Source of the DNA: Phyllobacterium zundukense | Lineage (GTDB): Bacteria > Pseudomonadota > Alphaproteobacteria > Rhizobiales > Rhizobiaceae | Length of the DNA stretch: 64,000 nucleotides | Reading direction: 5' to 3' | NCBI RefSeq assembly: GCF_002764115.1 | Contig: NZ_CP017940.1 | Coordinates: 2,020,501-2,084,500 of the forward strand | Shown here: in pieces, positions 17,098 through 26,895 of the stretch | Position numbering within the stretch: position 1 is the first letter of the stretch | How the letters are laid out: every line of letters begins with the position of its first letter | Notes under the pieces: model-generated | The model's database searches: none | Told to the model about the DNA's origin: nothing | Seen by the model: only the letters and a program-made list of their open reading frames with translations | Program-made: the position numbers and the translations under genes

Positions 17098-18153
17098 TCA
17101 GTTCGCTGATTGCAACTCCTGCGCGTACTCGTGCACCGCTTTGCGGCGCTCGGGTGTGCCAGGATGCGTAGCGAGGATATTTGTTCCGCTGTCGTCGTGA
17201 AGTTTTGATTCCAGCAGCGTAAAGAACCGGCCGATCGCTTCGGGATCGTACCCGGCCTTGGCCATCAGTCGAACACTATGCCGGTCGGCGTCAGCCTCCT
17301 GGGCGCGTGAGTAAGAAAGAGCCAACAACCCGCCGCCCTGCACGAGAATATCCTCCATGCCGCTGCCAATGTCGCCGCCAATCAGCATGATCAGGCCCGC
17401 AGCGCCAACCGAGCGATAAAACTGCCTGAGACTATGCTCCAGTTCAACGTGGCCAATCTCATGTGCCAGAACCCCAAGCAGCAACTCCGTATCGCCATCA
17501 GCGAATTTCACCAGCTCGTCGGTTATGACGACCGTGCCATCCGGCAAAGCGAAAGCGTTCGGCCCGATCAACCCGCCCTGCCGGAATTCCAGCCTGAACC
17601 TGCCGGAATCCAATCCGGACCGGGCTTTCAAGCGTTCAAAGCCCTCCCGAAGTTTCGATCGCTCGTCAGGGGACAGCGCCGTGGTGTCAAACGTGGTGGC
17701 ATCCAGTGTTTGCAGCGTACCTCTTGCCATGATTTCCGGCACCACCGGCGGGGTTACAGCAACGGCCAATTCGACGAGAGCCGGTAGCGCAAAGCGATAT
17801 ATGCCAATGATAAAGAGGATCGCCAACACGGCAAACATAACCAAACGCGGATGAAATCGCTCCGCCCGGTGGATCCAGCCCGCGCGACCGCCCTTCGCGA
17901 CGGCCACGAGCGCGTCGATCGCATCATTGTCTGGCGTTTCGAACACGCTGCCATTTGCGAGGGTCAGCCGCCGAAGCACGTTACCGACCCGCTCAGTCAC
18001 AGTCGTGTTCGAAACGACCCCGGAAGTCAGCAATGCACCGTCTTCCGCCAACACCGACAGGTTTGCCCCTTCAGCAACCAGAGATGCCCTGACGAAACGG
18101 TTTGACTGCTCCGGATACCAAATGCCCGCGATTGGCTGGGGATCAGAAGGCAA
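17098..18153 (-). CDS. Membrane-anchored M48 family metalloprotease
   Basis: The 351-residue protein has a soluble N-terminal region (1-100), one transmembrane stretch (about 104-125, MFAVLAILFIIGIYRFALPAL) and a C-terminal peptidase domain. The zinc motif HEIGH is at 231-235, with Glu286 in QEADADRHSV as the third ligand. This layout differs from HtpX (four spans) and resembles YcaL/BepA-like enzymes with an inner-membrane anchor. It overlaps the upstream DUF898 gene by 11 bases, so the two are probably translated together and may work on the same membrane. Confidence 0.92.
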   Translation of the reverse strand: MPSDPQPIAGIWYPEQSNRFVRASLVAEGANLSVLAEDGALLTSGVVSNTTVTERVGNVLRRLTLANGSVFETPDNDAIDALVAVAKGGRAGWIHRAERFHPRLVMFAVLAILFIIGIYRFALPALVELAVAVTPPVVPEIMARGTLQTLDATTFDTTALSPDERSKLREGFERLKARSGLDSGRFRLEFRQGGLIGPNAFALPDGTVVITDELVKFADGDTELLLGVLAHEIGHVELEHSLRQFYRSVGAAGLIMLIGGDIGSGMEDILVQGGGLLALSYSRAQEADADRHSVRLMAKAGYDPEAIGRFFTLLESKLHDDSGTNILATHPGTPERRKAVHEYAQELQSAN

Positions 18154-19234
18154 CAGCTATTCCCTCGATATCCATAAACTCTGCTCCTACAGCAGACCCA
18201 GTATCCTTGATCGTCGAGAGGATTTCACCGATTTCACCGTCGAAACCCATTTCCGTATGCGCTGCCTGAAACCGCGCCAAGCGTACAGTCGCCCAGGGTC
18301 GCATCAGGCCCAGCGTTGCAATCGTGACGATCAGATTGGAAATGACAATCCAGACAAATTGCCAGCGCGGCATGTCAGACAACAAGTAGTGGCGTCCGTC
18401 GAACGTCGTTGCGCTGAATCCGACATTTCGCACACCTGCGGAGTAGAGGCCCTGTACAATGCTCCCAACAACAAAGAGCGAAAAATACAGCAGAACGACA
18501 GTTGCCATATTCCCGAAAATGCTTTCGGCACCACTGGCATTTTCCGTCAGCGTTTGGATCTGCGAGGTCAGCATCGGGAAAATGAGGACGGCGATAAGTA
18601 CCCAACCGCCTATGGTGAGAAGCGCTGGCAGCCACCAGATACCATAGAGGTCACCCAGCGTCGGCTCCGTTTTGACCGGCCGCCCTCCGTAGAGCAAATT
18701 TCGGAACGTATAACGCAGCATCCACCGGCTTGCGATGGGAGCACAAATTCCCAACGTAATTGCCGCGATGACAGGACCAAGGAAAAACGCCTTTGCAGCG
18801 CCCCAATAGCGGCCTGTGAAATCGAACCGGACATTGCGATAGCTCGTGACGCGTGCATTGAAGCGCAAGCCACGTGCAATGAGCCACGGCATGGCGATGA
18901 CAAAAATCACCGCGAGAATGATCCCGAGCGCCGGCGCAAAGGTCAGAAGCACATTGTAGAGAATGATGAAACCAATAACGATGATCTGGCCAATGAGAAT
19001 TTGTTTTGGCCGCGCATGGTAATCAAATCGTCCGTCCGCCAGTGCTGTATTGCCATACATGTATCTGTTGCGCCGAACTTTTGCCCAAGCGTAATAAATG
19101 CCCAAGGTGATGATCGTCAGAAGGACATTGACGATCCAGATGCCGAAATATTCTTTTGCCGTTCCAGAGAACGTGAAACGGTGCCTGCTGTACCTATCAT
19201 CACGGCCAAATTGAACTTGGTCTGAATATGCCAT
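18143..19234 (-). CDS. DUF898 (YjgN) family multi-span membrane protein
   Basis: This 363-residue integral membrane protein carries the DUF898 hallmark near the N-terminus: FSGTAKEYFGIWIVNVLL, then YYAWAKVRRNRY and YGNT. A related stretch recurs in the middle (FTGRYWGAAKAFFLGP with RYTFRNLLYGGRPV). Six or more hydrophobic helices are visible. Function is unknown. The tight overlap with an M48 peptidase gene is a recurring partnership for YjgN-like proteins and suggests roles in membrane quality control; that is inference. Confidence 0.9.
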   Translation of the reverse strand: MAYSDQVQFGRDDRYSRHRFTFSGTAKEYFGIWIVNVLLTIITLGIYYAWAKVRRNRYMYGNTALADGRFDYHARPKQILIGQIIVIGFIILYNVLLTFAPALGIILAVIFVIAMPWLIARGLRFNARVTSYRNVRFDFTGRYWGAAKAFFLGPVIAAITLGICAPIASRWMLRYTFRNLLYGGRPVKTEPTLGDLYGIWWLPALLTIGGWVLIAVLIFPMLTSQIQTLTENASGAESIFGNMATVVLLYFSLFVVGSIVQGLYSAGVRNVGFSATTFDGRHYLLSDMPRWQFVWIVISNLIVTIATLGLMRPWATVRLARFQAAHTEMGFDGEIGEILSTIKDTGSAVGAEFMDIEGIAVAF

Positions 19235-19404
19235 GTTTCCCCCGAAACAAATGTTGCGCTGTAAAACCCCAGAATCTGCTTAGCGCGAGTTGCTTTGAAC
19301 TTGCAATGCTACTTCTGGACGAGTCGCTTTCTTGATGGTGGATAAAGCTGCTTCCAAGCGTCTCCCTCTCCTGATATCAGAAATGACAAAATGAGGAGGA
19401 TGCC

Positions 19405-20937
19405 ATGAAGGATGTGCTCATCGAGCTTGAACGCCGCAGAACCATTGCCCGCGAAGGCGGCGGCAAGGTGCGGATCGAGGCGCAGCACAAGCGCGGCAAG
19501 CTGACGGCGCGCGAACGTATCGACATCTTCCTCGACGAGGGTTCATTCGAGGAATTCGACACGTTCGTTGAACATCGCTCGACCGATTTCGGCATGGAAG
19601 AGACAAAATTTGCCGGCGACGGCGTCGTCACCGGCTGGGGCACGATCAATGGCCGCACGGTCTTCGTCTTCGCCAAGGATTTTACGGTTTTCGGTGGATC
19701 GCTGTCTGAAGCCCACGCGGAAAAGGTGCAGAAGATTCAGGATATGGCGCTGCGCAACCGTGCGCCCGTCGTCGGCCTCTACGACGCAGGCGGCGCCCGC
19801 ATTCAGGAAGGCGTTGCCGCGCTCGGCGGTTATGCCGAGATCTTCCAGCGCAATGTCCTGGCTTCCGGTGTTATTCCGCAGATCTCGGTGATCATGGGCC
19901 CCTGCGCTGGGGGTGACGTCTATTCCCCTGCGATGACCGATTTCATCTTCATGGTGCGTGATACGTCCTACATGTTCGTCACAGGCCCGGACGTGGTCAA
20001 AACCGTGACCAATGAAACGGTGACCGCCGAGCAGCTGGGCGGCGCCTCGATCCATACCACCAAGTCATCGATCGCAGACGGCGCCTATGACAATGATGTC
20101 GCCGCGCTCTTGCAGATGCGCCGCCTGATCGATTTCCTGCCAGCATCCAACACAGCCGATCTTCCGGAAATCGAATGCTACCAGGCCACCGACGAGCTCG
20201 ACTATTCGCTTGACCGGCTGGTGCCTGACAACGCCAACAAGCCCTATGACATCAAGGAACTGATCAGGAAGACCGTCGACGAAGGCGATTTCTTCGAAAT
20301 TCAGGAGAGTTTCGCCAAGAATATCGTGGTCGGCTTCGGCCGCGTCGAAGGCCGGACCGTGGGGATCGTCGGCAATCAACCCATGGTGCTTGCAGGTGTC
20401 CTCGATAGCGATGCGTCGCGCAAGGCCGCGCGGTTTGTCCGCTTCTGCGATTGTTTCAATATTCCGATCGTCACCTTTGTCGACGTTCCGGGTTTCCTTC
20501 CCGGCACGGCGCAGGAATATGGCGGGCTGATCAAGCACGGCGCCAAGCTGCTCTTCGCCTATGCGGAGGCAACGGTACCGAAGATCACAGTAATTACCCG
20601 CAAAGCCTACGGCGGTGCCTATGACGTGATGGCGTCAAAACATCTGCGCGGCGACCTCAATTACGCCTGGCCCTCGGCACAGATCGCGGTGATGGGTGCC
20701 AAGGGCGCAGTTGAAATCATCTATCGCAAGGATATTGGCGACGCCGAGAAGATCGCCGAACACACCAAGCGCTACGAAGACCGCTTCCTGTCACCGTTTG
20801 TGGCAGCGGAGCGTGGCTACGTCGACGAGGTGATCATGCCGCATTCAACGCGCAAACGGGTCTCGAGAGCCCTGCGCATGTTGCGCAACAAGGATCTCGA
20901 AAACCCGTGGAAGAAACACGACAATATACCGCTCTAG
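19405..20937 (+). CDS. pccB: Acyl-CoA (propionyl-CoA) carboxylase beta subunit
   Basis: The 510-residue carboxyltransferase transfers CO2 from carboxybiotin to propionyl-CoA or acetyl-CoA. It has the crotonase-like N and C halves, with [12 protein letters not shown], the [12 protein letters not shown] oxyanion region, [17 protein letters not shown] and the C-terminal [19 protein letters not shown] precedes the ATG at 19405. Propionyl-CoA specificity is assigned by overall similarity. The biotin-carrying alpha subunit gene, often close by in this order, is not in the window. The methylmalonyl-CoA epimerase gene of the same pathway lies at 57.1 kb. Confidence 0.93.
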   Translation: MKDVLIELERRRTIAREGGGKVRIEAQHKRGKLTARERIDIFLDEGSFEEFDTFVEHRSTDFGMEETKFAGDGVVTGWGTINGRTVFVFAKDFTVFGGSLSEAHAEKVQKIQDMALRNRAPVVGLYDAGGARIQEGVAALGGYAEIFQRNVLASGVIPQISVIMGPCAGGDVYSPAMTDFIFMVRDTSYMFVTGPDVVKTVTNETVTAEQLGGASIHTTKSSIADGAYDNDVAALLQMRRLIDFLPASNTADLPEIECYQATDELDYSLDRLVPDNANKPYDIKELIRKTVDEGDFFEIQESFAKNIVVGFGRVEGRTVGIVGNQPMVLAGVLDSDASRKAARFVRFCDCFNIPIVTFVDVPGFLPGTAQEYGGLIKHGAKLLFAYAEATVPKITVITRKAYGGAYDVMASKHLRGDLNYAWPSAQIAVMGAKGAVEIIYRKDIGDAEKIAEHTKRYEDRFLSPFVAAERGYVDEVIMPHSTRKRVSRALRMLRNKDLENPWKKHDNIPL

Positions 20938-20971
20938 AAGAGCAACTCTATTGAAAAGAAGAACTGATGGT

Positions 20972-21154
20972 TCAGCGGCGGAAGCTGAATCCGCCATTGG
21001 ATTCCCGCAAAATCTGGGAAATTGTCCGCTTGTCGCAGGGCTCGCTTAATTTTGCCGTGGCCTTGATCAGGGCTGCTTTTGCCTTGGCCACTTGTGCAAT
21101 TTTCAATACATTTGTTTCATTTGATGACGATGTATCTTTATTTATTGTTATCAT
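20972..21154 (-). CDS. Small protein of unknown function (60 aa)
   Basis: I do not recognise this protein. The 60-residue frame starts at the ATG at 21154 with GGAGG (21164-21168, minus strand) nine bases upstream, a strong ribosome site that supports translation. It begins MITINKDTSSSNETNVLKIA, has an alanine/lysine-rich helix and ends in an arginine-rich GGFSFRR tail. It is convergent to pccB in a lower-GC stretch. Confidence 0.55.
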   Translation of the reverse strand: MITINKDTSSSNETNVLKIAQVAKAKAALIKATAKLSEPCDKRTISQILRESNGGFSFRR

Positions 21155-21522
21155 TCTTTGATACCTCCACTCTAAAACCACTCTCCAGAAGAGTAATCCT
21201 TGTCCTGCAGACGTTTATATTCCGTGTGCACTGCACTCTTGTATGAAAACTAAACCGATTTAACAAATCACTATTTGTATCGAATTTTGACCTATATTTG
21301 AATAAAACCAATAGACTGCGAATAGGTTCCTCACCAATGAATAAAAACTGCCATCGTTTCAAAGCGTCGAGCTGAAACGTAATAAACTTTCGCTACCTGG
21401 TCCAAAATTTTTCGAATATTTCGTTCGGACGCTGATAATAGCGGCGTCCTTCGGCTGAAATCGCTGAAGCAATGTTACAACCGGTGTGATTGGTCGATGG
21501 CCGGCAGGGCTACCAGCACCGA
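21155..21522. other. Low-GC intergenic stretch, no supported gene
   Basis: Between two small minus-strand ORFs this stretch is AT-rich to about 21420, then returns to normal composition. A 74-codon opening on the minus strand (21138-21362) would need a TTG start without a ribosome site and overlaps the better-supported small gene, so I do not call it. A weak 7-bp stem lies at about 21449-21469. Confidence 0.4.
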
Positions 21523-21648
21523 TTATGATGGCGGCATGGTCAACGCGATCTGAACATCAGAAAGTTGCGCTACGGAAACGCCGTAAAAAATATAGGCGCC
21601 AATAACCGTAGCCATCGCAATCGCGATAATAATAGCTTCGTCCCTCAT
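21523..21648 (-). CDS. Possible 41-aa single-span membrane peptide
   Basis: An ATG at 21648 opens 41 codons ending TAA at 21523. The peptide has an acidic N-terminus (MRDEA), a hydrophobic span of about 20 residues (AIIIAIAMATVIGAYIFYGV) and a short polar tail ending MPPS. The layout is that of a small membrane protein. No Shine-Dalgarno sequence is evident, so the call rests on composition. Confidence 0.35.
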   Translation of the reverse strand: MRDEAIIIAIAMATVIGAYIFYGVSVAQLSDVQIALTMPPS

Positions 21649-21763
21649 AGCAATGAGCCCGCTGTTATCGATCTTGCCATTCTAGCAAGTCGATGCGCGG
21701 TTGGATGCACATCATCATGGGTTAACCTCTACGGGTGAACAAGCACCCGGAACTGTCCCTGCC

Positions 21764-21943
21764 CTAGCTTGTTGTGATCCCGACTTTTTTCTGGATCTCT
21801 TCGCTGGTTTCCTTGACAAAAAAGGTAAGACCGGGTGTGGCCGTGACGATGTGCGTGCCGGTTCCGTAGGGGTTGAACGAGACAACGTGAGTGAAATTGA
21901 GCGTGATGTGATCGCCGTTGACGTCGGTCAGATTGATCCACAT
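21764..21943 (-). CDS. Small FlbD-like protein (59 aa)
   Basis: The ATG at 21943 follows GGGAGG (21951-21956) by seven bases. The 59 residues start MWINLTDVNGDHITLN and continue FTHVVSF, then GLTFFVKETSEEIQKKVG. The spacing of the NG turn, LN, and the terminal V-E-E-I-K-K pattern resembles FlbD, a short protein family from flagellar operons. No flagellar gene is near, so this could be an unrelated small beta-rich protein. Similarity was judged by eye. Confidence 0.6.
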   Translation of the reverse strand: MWINLTDVNGDHITLNFTHVVSFNPYGTGTHIVTATPGLTFFVKETSEEIQKKVGITTS

Positions 21944-22013
21944 TCCCGTACCTCCCTGTTTGACATTGTCAGGGAAGCAGGATTCCTCCAATCAAGCAAT
22001 CACTTACCGGTCG

Positions 22014-22379
22014 TTACCAGAGATTCCTTCCATCTATGGTTTCCACCGGCAGGGTGGCGATGTCGAAATCGTCGAAGAGCCGCACGTTCACGCTGATGCG
22101 TGGGTTATCGAAATCCGGCTTGTAATCAGTCCAGGTCGGAACCTGGGAAAACGTACCGCAGCCGCAGACATTGCAATGGTGGTGCTTGTTCATGCCGTTG
22201 CGCGTATAGACCGCATCAGCTTCCGGCGTCACCGACAGCTTCACCTGTGCAGGCGTATAGTAGGCCCAGAGCGCGCCGCGCTTGGTGCAAAACGTGCATG
22301 TGCAGACAGTAACGCTTGCAGACGCTTCGCTCACTTCAAACTTGATTGCGCCGCAATGGCAGCTTGCCAGAATTGTCAT
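22014..22379 (-). CDS. GFA family (Gfa-like, CENP-V) zinc protein
   Basis: Glutathione-dependent formaldehyde-activating-like proteins bind zinc with cysteine clusters. Here they are CHC (Cys7, Cys9), CTCTFC (Cys26, Cys28, Cys31) and CNVCGC (Cys69, Cys72, Cys74). The 121-residue length is typical. Despite the family name, most members have no proven activity on formaldehyde. GGGGGAGG precedes the ATG at 22379. Confidence 0.9.
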   Translation of the reverse strand: MTILASCHCGAIKFEVSEASASVTVCTCTFCTKRGALWAYYTPAQVKLSVTPEADAVYTRNGMNKHHHCNVCGCGTFSQVPTWTDYKPDFDNPRISVNVRLFDDFDIATLPVETIDGRNLW

Positions 22380-22426
22380 GAGTTCCTCCCCCTATTGGTT
22401 CCAGTGACGGCTTTCATACATGACAC

Positions 22427-22450
22427 CTCCTGACAACTTGGTGTCAGGAG
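22427..22450. other. Nine-bp hairpin downstream of the GFA gene start region
   Basis: CTCCTGACA (22427-22435) pairs perfectly with TGTCAGGAG (22442-22450) around a six-base loop, 18 bases before the stop of the flavoprotein gene in the plus direction. No T-run follows on either strand, so it may be a stabilising 3' stem or a Rho-independent terminator remnant. Confidence 0.4.
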
Positions 22451-22468
22451 CTATTCAGAACCGAACCA

Positions 22469-23650
22469 TCATACAGCCTGACCGGCAACCCAGCCCGACG
22501 ACCAGGCCCACTGGAAATTATAGCCGCCGAGCCAACCGGTTACATCCACAACTTCACCGATAAAATACAGCCCTTTATTGGATTTGGCTTCCATGGTTTT
22601 TTGATCGAGCCCGTTGGTGTCGACGCCGCCAAGCGTAACTTCGGCGGTGCGATAGCCTTCGGAACCGGCTGGCTTCACCTGCCATTCATTGACTGCCTTC
22701 TCGACGGCGAGCAATTGCTTGTCGGAAAGGTCCGCCAGATGGGCTTCGATCTTGCTGTTTTCCGCGATCAATTGTGCGAGCCGCTTGGGCAGCAACTCTG
22801 CAAGCGCCGTTTGAAGCGCTTGCCGGCCATTGCGGGCGCGTGCGGCACGCAGGGCATCGAAAACCTTTGTGCCTGGAAGCATGGCGACTGAGATTGTGTC
22901 GCCTTCCCGCCAATAGGATGAAATCTGCAGGATGGACGGGCCGCTGAGACCGCGATGCGTGAACAGCATGGCTTCCGTGAACTTTGTCTTGCCGTGGCTC
23001 ACCACCGCATCGACCGAGATGCCGGAAAGCGGTTTGAGCGGAGCGAGCGTGTTCTCGTCAAAGGTGAGAGGCACCAGCGCCGGCCGTATCTCGGTAAGAT
23101 CGAGCCCGAACTGCCGGGCAATATCATAGCCAAAGCCGGTCGCACCCATCTTCGGAATGGATTTGCCGCCGCAAGCGATTACCAGCGACGCGCATCTCAC
23201 GCGCTCACCCGCCAAATCGACGACATAGCCATCGCCGGATTTTTCGATAGAGTCCGCGCTTGTGCGTAATCGAAGTTCCACCCCTGCCCGGTTCATCTCC
23301 GTGACCAGGAGCTCGATGATCTGCTTTGCCGATCCATTGCAGAAAAGCTGGCCTAGCGTCTTTTCGTGCCACGCGATGCCGTAGCGATCAACCAGGCCTA
23401 TAAAATCGCGCTGCGTGTAGCGCCGCAAGGCAGAGATGCAGAAATGCGGATTCTTGCTGATATAGTTTTGCGGCGCCGCATTGAGATTGGTGAAATTGCA
23501 GCGGCCTCCACCGGATATGCGAATCTTTTCTCCGGGTGCGGCTGCATGATCGATGATGAGCACGGAGCGCCCGCGCTTGCCGGCTTCGATGGCGCACATC
23601 ATGCCCGCGGCGCCTGCGCCGATAATGAGAACGTCCACCTGCCTCATCAT
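22469..23650 (-). CDS. NAD(P)/FAD-dependent oxidoreductase, HI0933/YhiN family
   Basis: This 393-residue flavoprotein has the dinucleotide-binding motif GAGAAG (11-16), then SGGGRCNFTN, characteristic of the HI0933-like (BaiN) family, and a C-terminal FIGEVVDVTGWLGGYNFQWAW that contacts FAD. The physiological substrate is not known. I chose the ATG at 23650, because it overlaps the upstream YdcF stop as ATGA; 23647 is a second adjacent ATG. Confidence 0.92.
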   Translation of the reverse strand: MMRQVDVLIIGAGAAGMMCAIEAGKRGRSVLIIDHAAAPGEKIRISGGGRCNFTNLNAAPQNYISKNPHFCISALRRYTQRDFIGLVDRYGIAWHEKTLGQLFCNGSAKQIIELLVTEMNRAGVELRLRTSADSIEKSGDGYVVDLAGERVRCASLVIACGGKSIPKMGATGFGYDIARQFGLDLTEIRPALVPLTFDENTLAPLKPLSGISVDAVVSHGKTKFTEAMLFTHRGLSGPSILQISSYWREGDTISVAMLPGTKVFDALRAARARNGRQALQTALAELLPKRLAQLIAENSKIEAHLADLSDKQLLAVEKAVNEWQVKPAGSEGYRTAEVTLGGVDTNGLDQKTMEAKSNKGLYFIGEVVDVTGWLGGYNFQWAWSSGWVAGQAV

Positions 23651-24441
23651 GGCGATGGCAACAGCTGGTCGATGCGCCCGGTCATCCAATAGGCAAGAAG
23701 GCCAACCCATTCTTTCAGCGCCAGGGACATGTTCTGCAGGGAGTCCTGAGGATTATCCTGCGCAAGACCAATGGTCTCATTCCCGGATGTGCGGTAATCC
23801 GATGGCCATGGCACGACGTCGAACCCGGCCTTGCGGAAAAGGCCGACGGAGCGGGGCATGTGAAATGCAGATGTGATGAGAACCCAGGTCTCGCCCGGCT
23901 TGGCGTCCACCATTTCCTTGGTAAAAACCGCATTCTCATAGGTATTGCGCGACTGGCTTTCCATGATGAGCCGATTCGGGGCAATGCCGAGCGCTGTCAG
24001 CAGCCGCGGTGCTGTTACACCATCCCCCTCGCCCTCGAGGATCATGTTGCCGGTTCCGCCAGTGACCACGACCTTCGCCTCTGGATGGCGCGCTGCAAGA
24101 ATTGCGGCCTCGACAAAGCGGTCGCCACTCGAATTCATTTCGTAGCCGCCGCGCACGAGATTGACGCCGCCCTCAAGGCCCCCGCCAAGAACCACGATGC
24201 CGTCCACCTTGTCCGGCAACGCAGCCGGGCGCTGGAAGCGGTCTTCAAGCGGGTGCATCATCAGCGCACCAAGCGACGTCCACGCACCAAGCGCCAGCAC
24301 CAGAAATGCGCAAGACGCCGCAAGCATCGCCGTGCGACGCCAGGCAAGCAACAACGCAATCAATGATATGCCCACCAGCAGAATGGAAAAGTTGAGTGGC
24401 TGGGCGAAGAACCAGAAGATTTTCGAGAGGTAGAAAAACAT
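23647..24441 (-). CDS. YdcF family (DUF218) membrane protein
   Basis: The 264-residue protein has two N-terminal transmembrane spans (about 15-34 and 37-58) and a DUF218 domain. Key stretches are VDGIVVLGGG, VVVTGGTGN, ESQSRNTYENAVFTKEM and ITSAFHMPRSVGLF. Relatives include ElyC/SanA, tied to envelope integrity and lipid-carrier metabolism. The ATG at 24441 lies two bases past the GNAT stop; the longer opening upstream is GNAT sequence in another frame. Coupled to the flavoprotein gene by ATGA. Confidence 0.88.
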   Translation of the reverse strand: MFFYLSKIFWFFAQPLNFSILLVGISLIALLLAWRRTAMLAASCAFLVLALGAWTSLGALMMHPLEDRFQRPAALPDKVDGIVVLGGGLEGGVNLVRGGYEMNSSGDRFVEAAILAARHPEAKVVVTGGTGNMILEGEGDGVTAPRLLTALGIAPNRLIMESQSRNTYENAVFTKEMVDAKPGETWVLITSAFHMPRSVGLFRKAGFDVVPWPSDYRTSGNETIGLAQDNPQDSLQNMSLALKEWVGLLAYWMTGRIDQLLPSP

Positions 24442-24443
24442 CC

Positions 24444-24923
24444 TTACCCGAGCTCCGCCAGCATCTTCACCTTGTCGATCTCCCGCTCGAGGCTGGTCGA
24501 CCACTCCGGACCCTGCTCGACAATATCGAAACCCTCGCGCTGATAAAGCCGGATGGCTCCCACATTGCGGGCATGGGTACCGATACGGGCTTTCGTATAA
24601 CCAGCTTCCGCGATGGCGGACATCAATGCGCGCAGGAGTGAGGAGCCGATGCCCTGCCCCTGAACAACGGGCTCCACCCACAGGTCCGAGATATAGTCAT
24701 TGTCTTCTTCCCGGGCACCCCAGCCAAGCACGGTCTCGTCAGCTACGGCGACAAGGACATCGCGGTACGACGCCTCGGCAAATTCGCGAAACGCCTGCTC
24801 GACATGCGCCCGCATGCCCGGCAATTCCGGCTCAAACGAAAAGACGTTGGACGCCCAGGCGCGGGAGCCGATCGCAGCGATCGCTGCGATGTCGGCTTCT
24901 GTTGCGCGCCTGATTACCACCAT
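24444..24923 (-). CDS. GNAT family N-acetyltransferase
   Basis: The 159-residue protein has the acetyl-CoA motif [15 protein letters not shown] and the C-terminal [14 protein letters not shown] of the GNAT fold. The substrate is unknown. It overlaps gatA by 10 bases and the YdcF gene follows after two bases, so gatC-GNAT-gatA-GNAT-ydcF-HI0933 appears to be one transcription unit. Confidence 0.9.
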   Translation of the reverse strand: MVVIRRATEADIAAIAAIGSRAWASNVFSFEPELPGMRAHVEQAFREFAEASYRDVLVAVADETVLGWGAREEDNDYISDLWVEPVVQGQGIGSSLLRALMSAIAEAGYTKARIGTHARNVGAIRLYQREGFDIVEQGPEWSTSLEREIDKVKMLAELG

Positions 24924-26395
24924 TTCGGCGCGTTGAACTTGCCTGCGGCCTGTTCGATCACATAGGCGGTCTGGAATAGCGTTTCCTCGTCGAACGGCCG
25001 GCCAATGAGCTGCAGGCCGAGCGGCAGGCCCCTGGCGTCGAGACCAGCCGGCACTGCAATGCCCGGAAGTCCCGCCATGTTGACCGTCACGGTGAAAATG
25101 TCGTTGAGGTACATTTTGACCGGGTCGGCCGCCATATCCTGGTCTGCAATGCCGAACGCCGCGGAAGGCGTCGCCGGGGTCAGAATTGCATCGACGCCCG
25201 CATGGAAGACGTCCTCGAAATCCTTCTTGATCAGCGTACGTACCTTTTGCGCCTGGAGGTAGTAGGCGTCGTAGTAACCGGCGGAAAGGACGTAGGTGCC
25301 GATCATGATACGGCGCTTGACCTCGTCGCCAAATCCGGTGGCGCGGGTCTTCTCGTACATGTCGACGATATCCCTGCCCGGGACACGCAGGCCGTAGCGA
25401 ACGCCGTCATAGCGGGCGAGATTGGACGAAGCTTCCGCCGGAGCCACGATATAGTAGGCAGGCAGCGCATACGTTGTATGCGGCAGCGAGATATCGACGA
25501 TCGAAGCACCGGCATCCTTCAGCCAGGCAATACCCTGCTGCCAGAGCTTTTCGATCTCTTCCGGCATGCCATCGACGCGGTATTCCTTCGGGATGCCGAT
25601 CTTGAGCCCGGCGAGCGGCTTGCCGATGGCAGTTTCGTAATCGGGAACGGCGATGTTGACGGATGTCGTGTCTTTCGCATCGACCGAAGCCATCGATTTC
25701 AACAGGATCGCCGCATCGCGTACATCGCGAGCGATCGGCCCTGCCTGATCCAGCGACGACGCGAAGGCAACAATGCCCCAGCGCGAGCAGCGGCCATAGG
25801 TCGGCTTGATGCCGACCGTGCCGGTGAAGGCCGCAGGCTGGCGAATCGAACCGCCGGTATCCGTGGCGGTCGCACCGGCACAAAGCCGTGCGGCGACGGC
25901 AGCAGCCGAGCCGCCGGACGAACCGCCGGGCACCAGATCGGCATTGGAACCCTTGGCGCGCCAGGGATTCTTCACCGGACCGTAGTAGGAGCTTTCATTG
26001 GACGAGCCCATGGCGAACTCATCCATATTGAGCTTGCCGAGCATGACCGCGCCATCCGCCCAGAGATTGGCAGTGACGGTGGATTCGTAGTGCGGCTTGA
26101 AGCCGTCGAGAATATGCGAGGCGGCCTGGGTATGGACGCCTTCTGTACCGAAAAGGTCCTTGATGCCGAGCGGAATACCTTCCAGCGCTCCGGCATTGCC
26201 AGCGGCAAGGCGAGCATCGGAGGCTTCCGCCATCTGCAGCGCCTTTTCCGGCGTGGTGACGATATAGGCGTTCAGCGCCTCGTTGGCGTTCTCGATCGCC
26301 TGGATATAGGCGCCGGTCAGCTCGGTGGCGGTGATCGCCTTCGCTTTCAGCTGGTCGCGCGCCTCGGCAATGGTGAGAGCGGTTAGATCGGTCAT
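24914..26395 (-). CDS. gatA: Asp-tRNA(Asn)/Glu-tRNA(Gln) amidotransferase subunit A
   Basis: GatA is the glutaminase subunit of GatCAB, which converts misacylated Glu-tRNA(Gln) or Asp-tRNA(Asn). The amidase triad is visible as Lys79 (GIKDLFG), Ser159 (GGSSGGS) and Ser183 ([10 protein letters not shown]). The length of 493 residues is normal. gatC is upstream, separated by a second GNAT gene. gatB is not in the window. Confidence 0.97.
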   Translation of the reverse strand: MTDLTALTIAEARDQLKAKAITATELTGAYIQAIENANEALNAYIVTTPEKALQMAEASDARLAAGNAGALEGIPLGIKDLFGTEGVHTQAASHILDGFKPHYESTVTANLWADGAVMLGKLNMDEFAMGSSNESSYYGPVKNPWRAKGSNADLVPGGSSGGSAAAVAARLCAGATATDTGGSIRQPAAFTGTVGIKPTYGRCSRWGIVAFASSLDQAGPIARDVRDAAILLKSMASVDAKDTTSVNIAVPDYETAIGKPLAGLKIGIPKEYRVDGMPEEIEKLWQQGIAWLKDAGASIVDISLPHTTYALPAYYIVAPAEASSNLARYDGVRYGLRVPGRDIVDMYEKTRATGFGDEVKRRIMIGTYVLSAGYYDAYYLQAQKVRTLIKKDFEDVFHAGVDAILTPATPSAAFGIADQDMAADPVKMYLNDIFTVTVNMAGLPGIAVPAGLDARGLPLGLQLIGRPFDEETLFQTAYVIEQAAGKFNAPKWW

Positions 26396-26404
26396 ATCAA
26401 GTCC

Positions 26405-26887
26405 TTATTGAGCTGGCGCAAGGGCAAGCTGCTTTTCGTAAAATGCACTATGTTCGGAATCCGGGTAGTCGAGGACCACGCCGCAACGGGTAAAGCCGGA
26501 ACGCTCATATAGGCGGTACGCATCCGCGAAACCGGGCCCAGTGCCGGTTTCGAGAACGAGCCGCGTGACGCCCTTGTCTTTCGCGAGATTGGTAATCGCA
26601 TCAAGCAACGTCGAGCCTACACGCTGGCCGCGTATCGTCGGCCGCGTGAACATGCGCTTGACCTCGCCTACGCCGTCACCGTGTTCCTTGAGAGCCCCGC
26701 AGCCGACAGCATGCCCATTTTCATCGCGCGCCACGAAAACCGTGGTGTCGTCGCCCGCCATCTGCTCAACAGTCATCTTGAACTGGCACTCGATGGGAGA
26801 AAGCGGCAGGAGATGGTCGTTGAGATCATCAACCAGCGCGCGGACATCGTCCTGAAGCGGCGTTTCAACGGCAACGGAGATAGCCAT
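26405..26887 (-). CDS. GNAT family N-acetyltransferase
   Basis: The 160-residue protein has the GNAT core: TRPTIRGQRVGSTLLDAI (acetyl-CoA loop RGQRVG), LVLETGTG and YRLYERSGF. It sits between gatC (8-base gap) and gatA (9-base gap), so it is translated with the amidotransferase subunits although no functional link is known. Relatives with the LETGTG pattern act on small amino compounds. Confidence 0.9.
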   Translation of the reverse strand: MAISVAVETPLQDDVRALVDDLNDHLLPLSPIECQFKMTVEQMAGDDTTVFVARDENGHAVGCGALKEHGDGVGEVKRMFTRPTIRGQRVGSTLLDAITNLAKDKGVTRLVLETGTGPGFADAYRLYERSGFTRCGVVLDYPDSEHSAFYEKQLALAPAQ

Positions 26888-26895
26888 CGCTGCGC

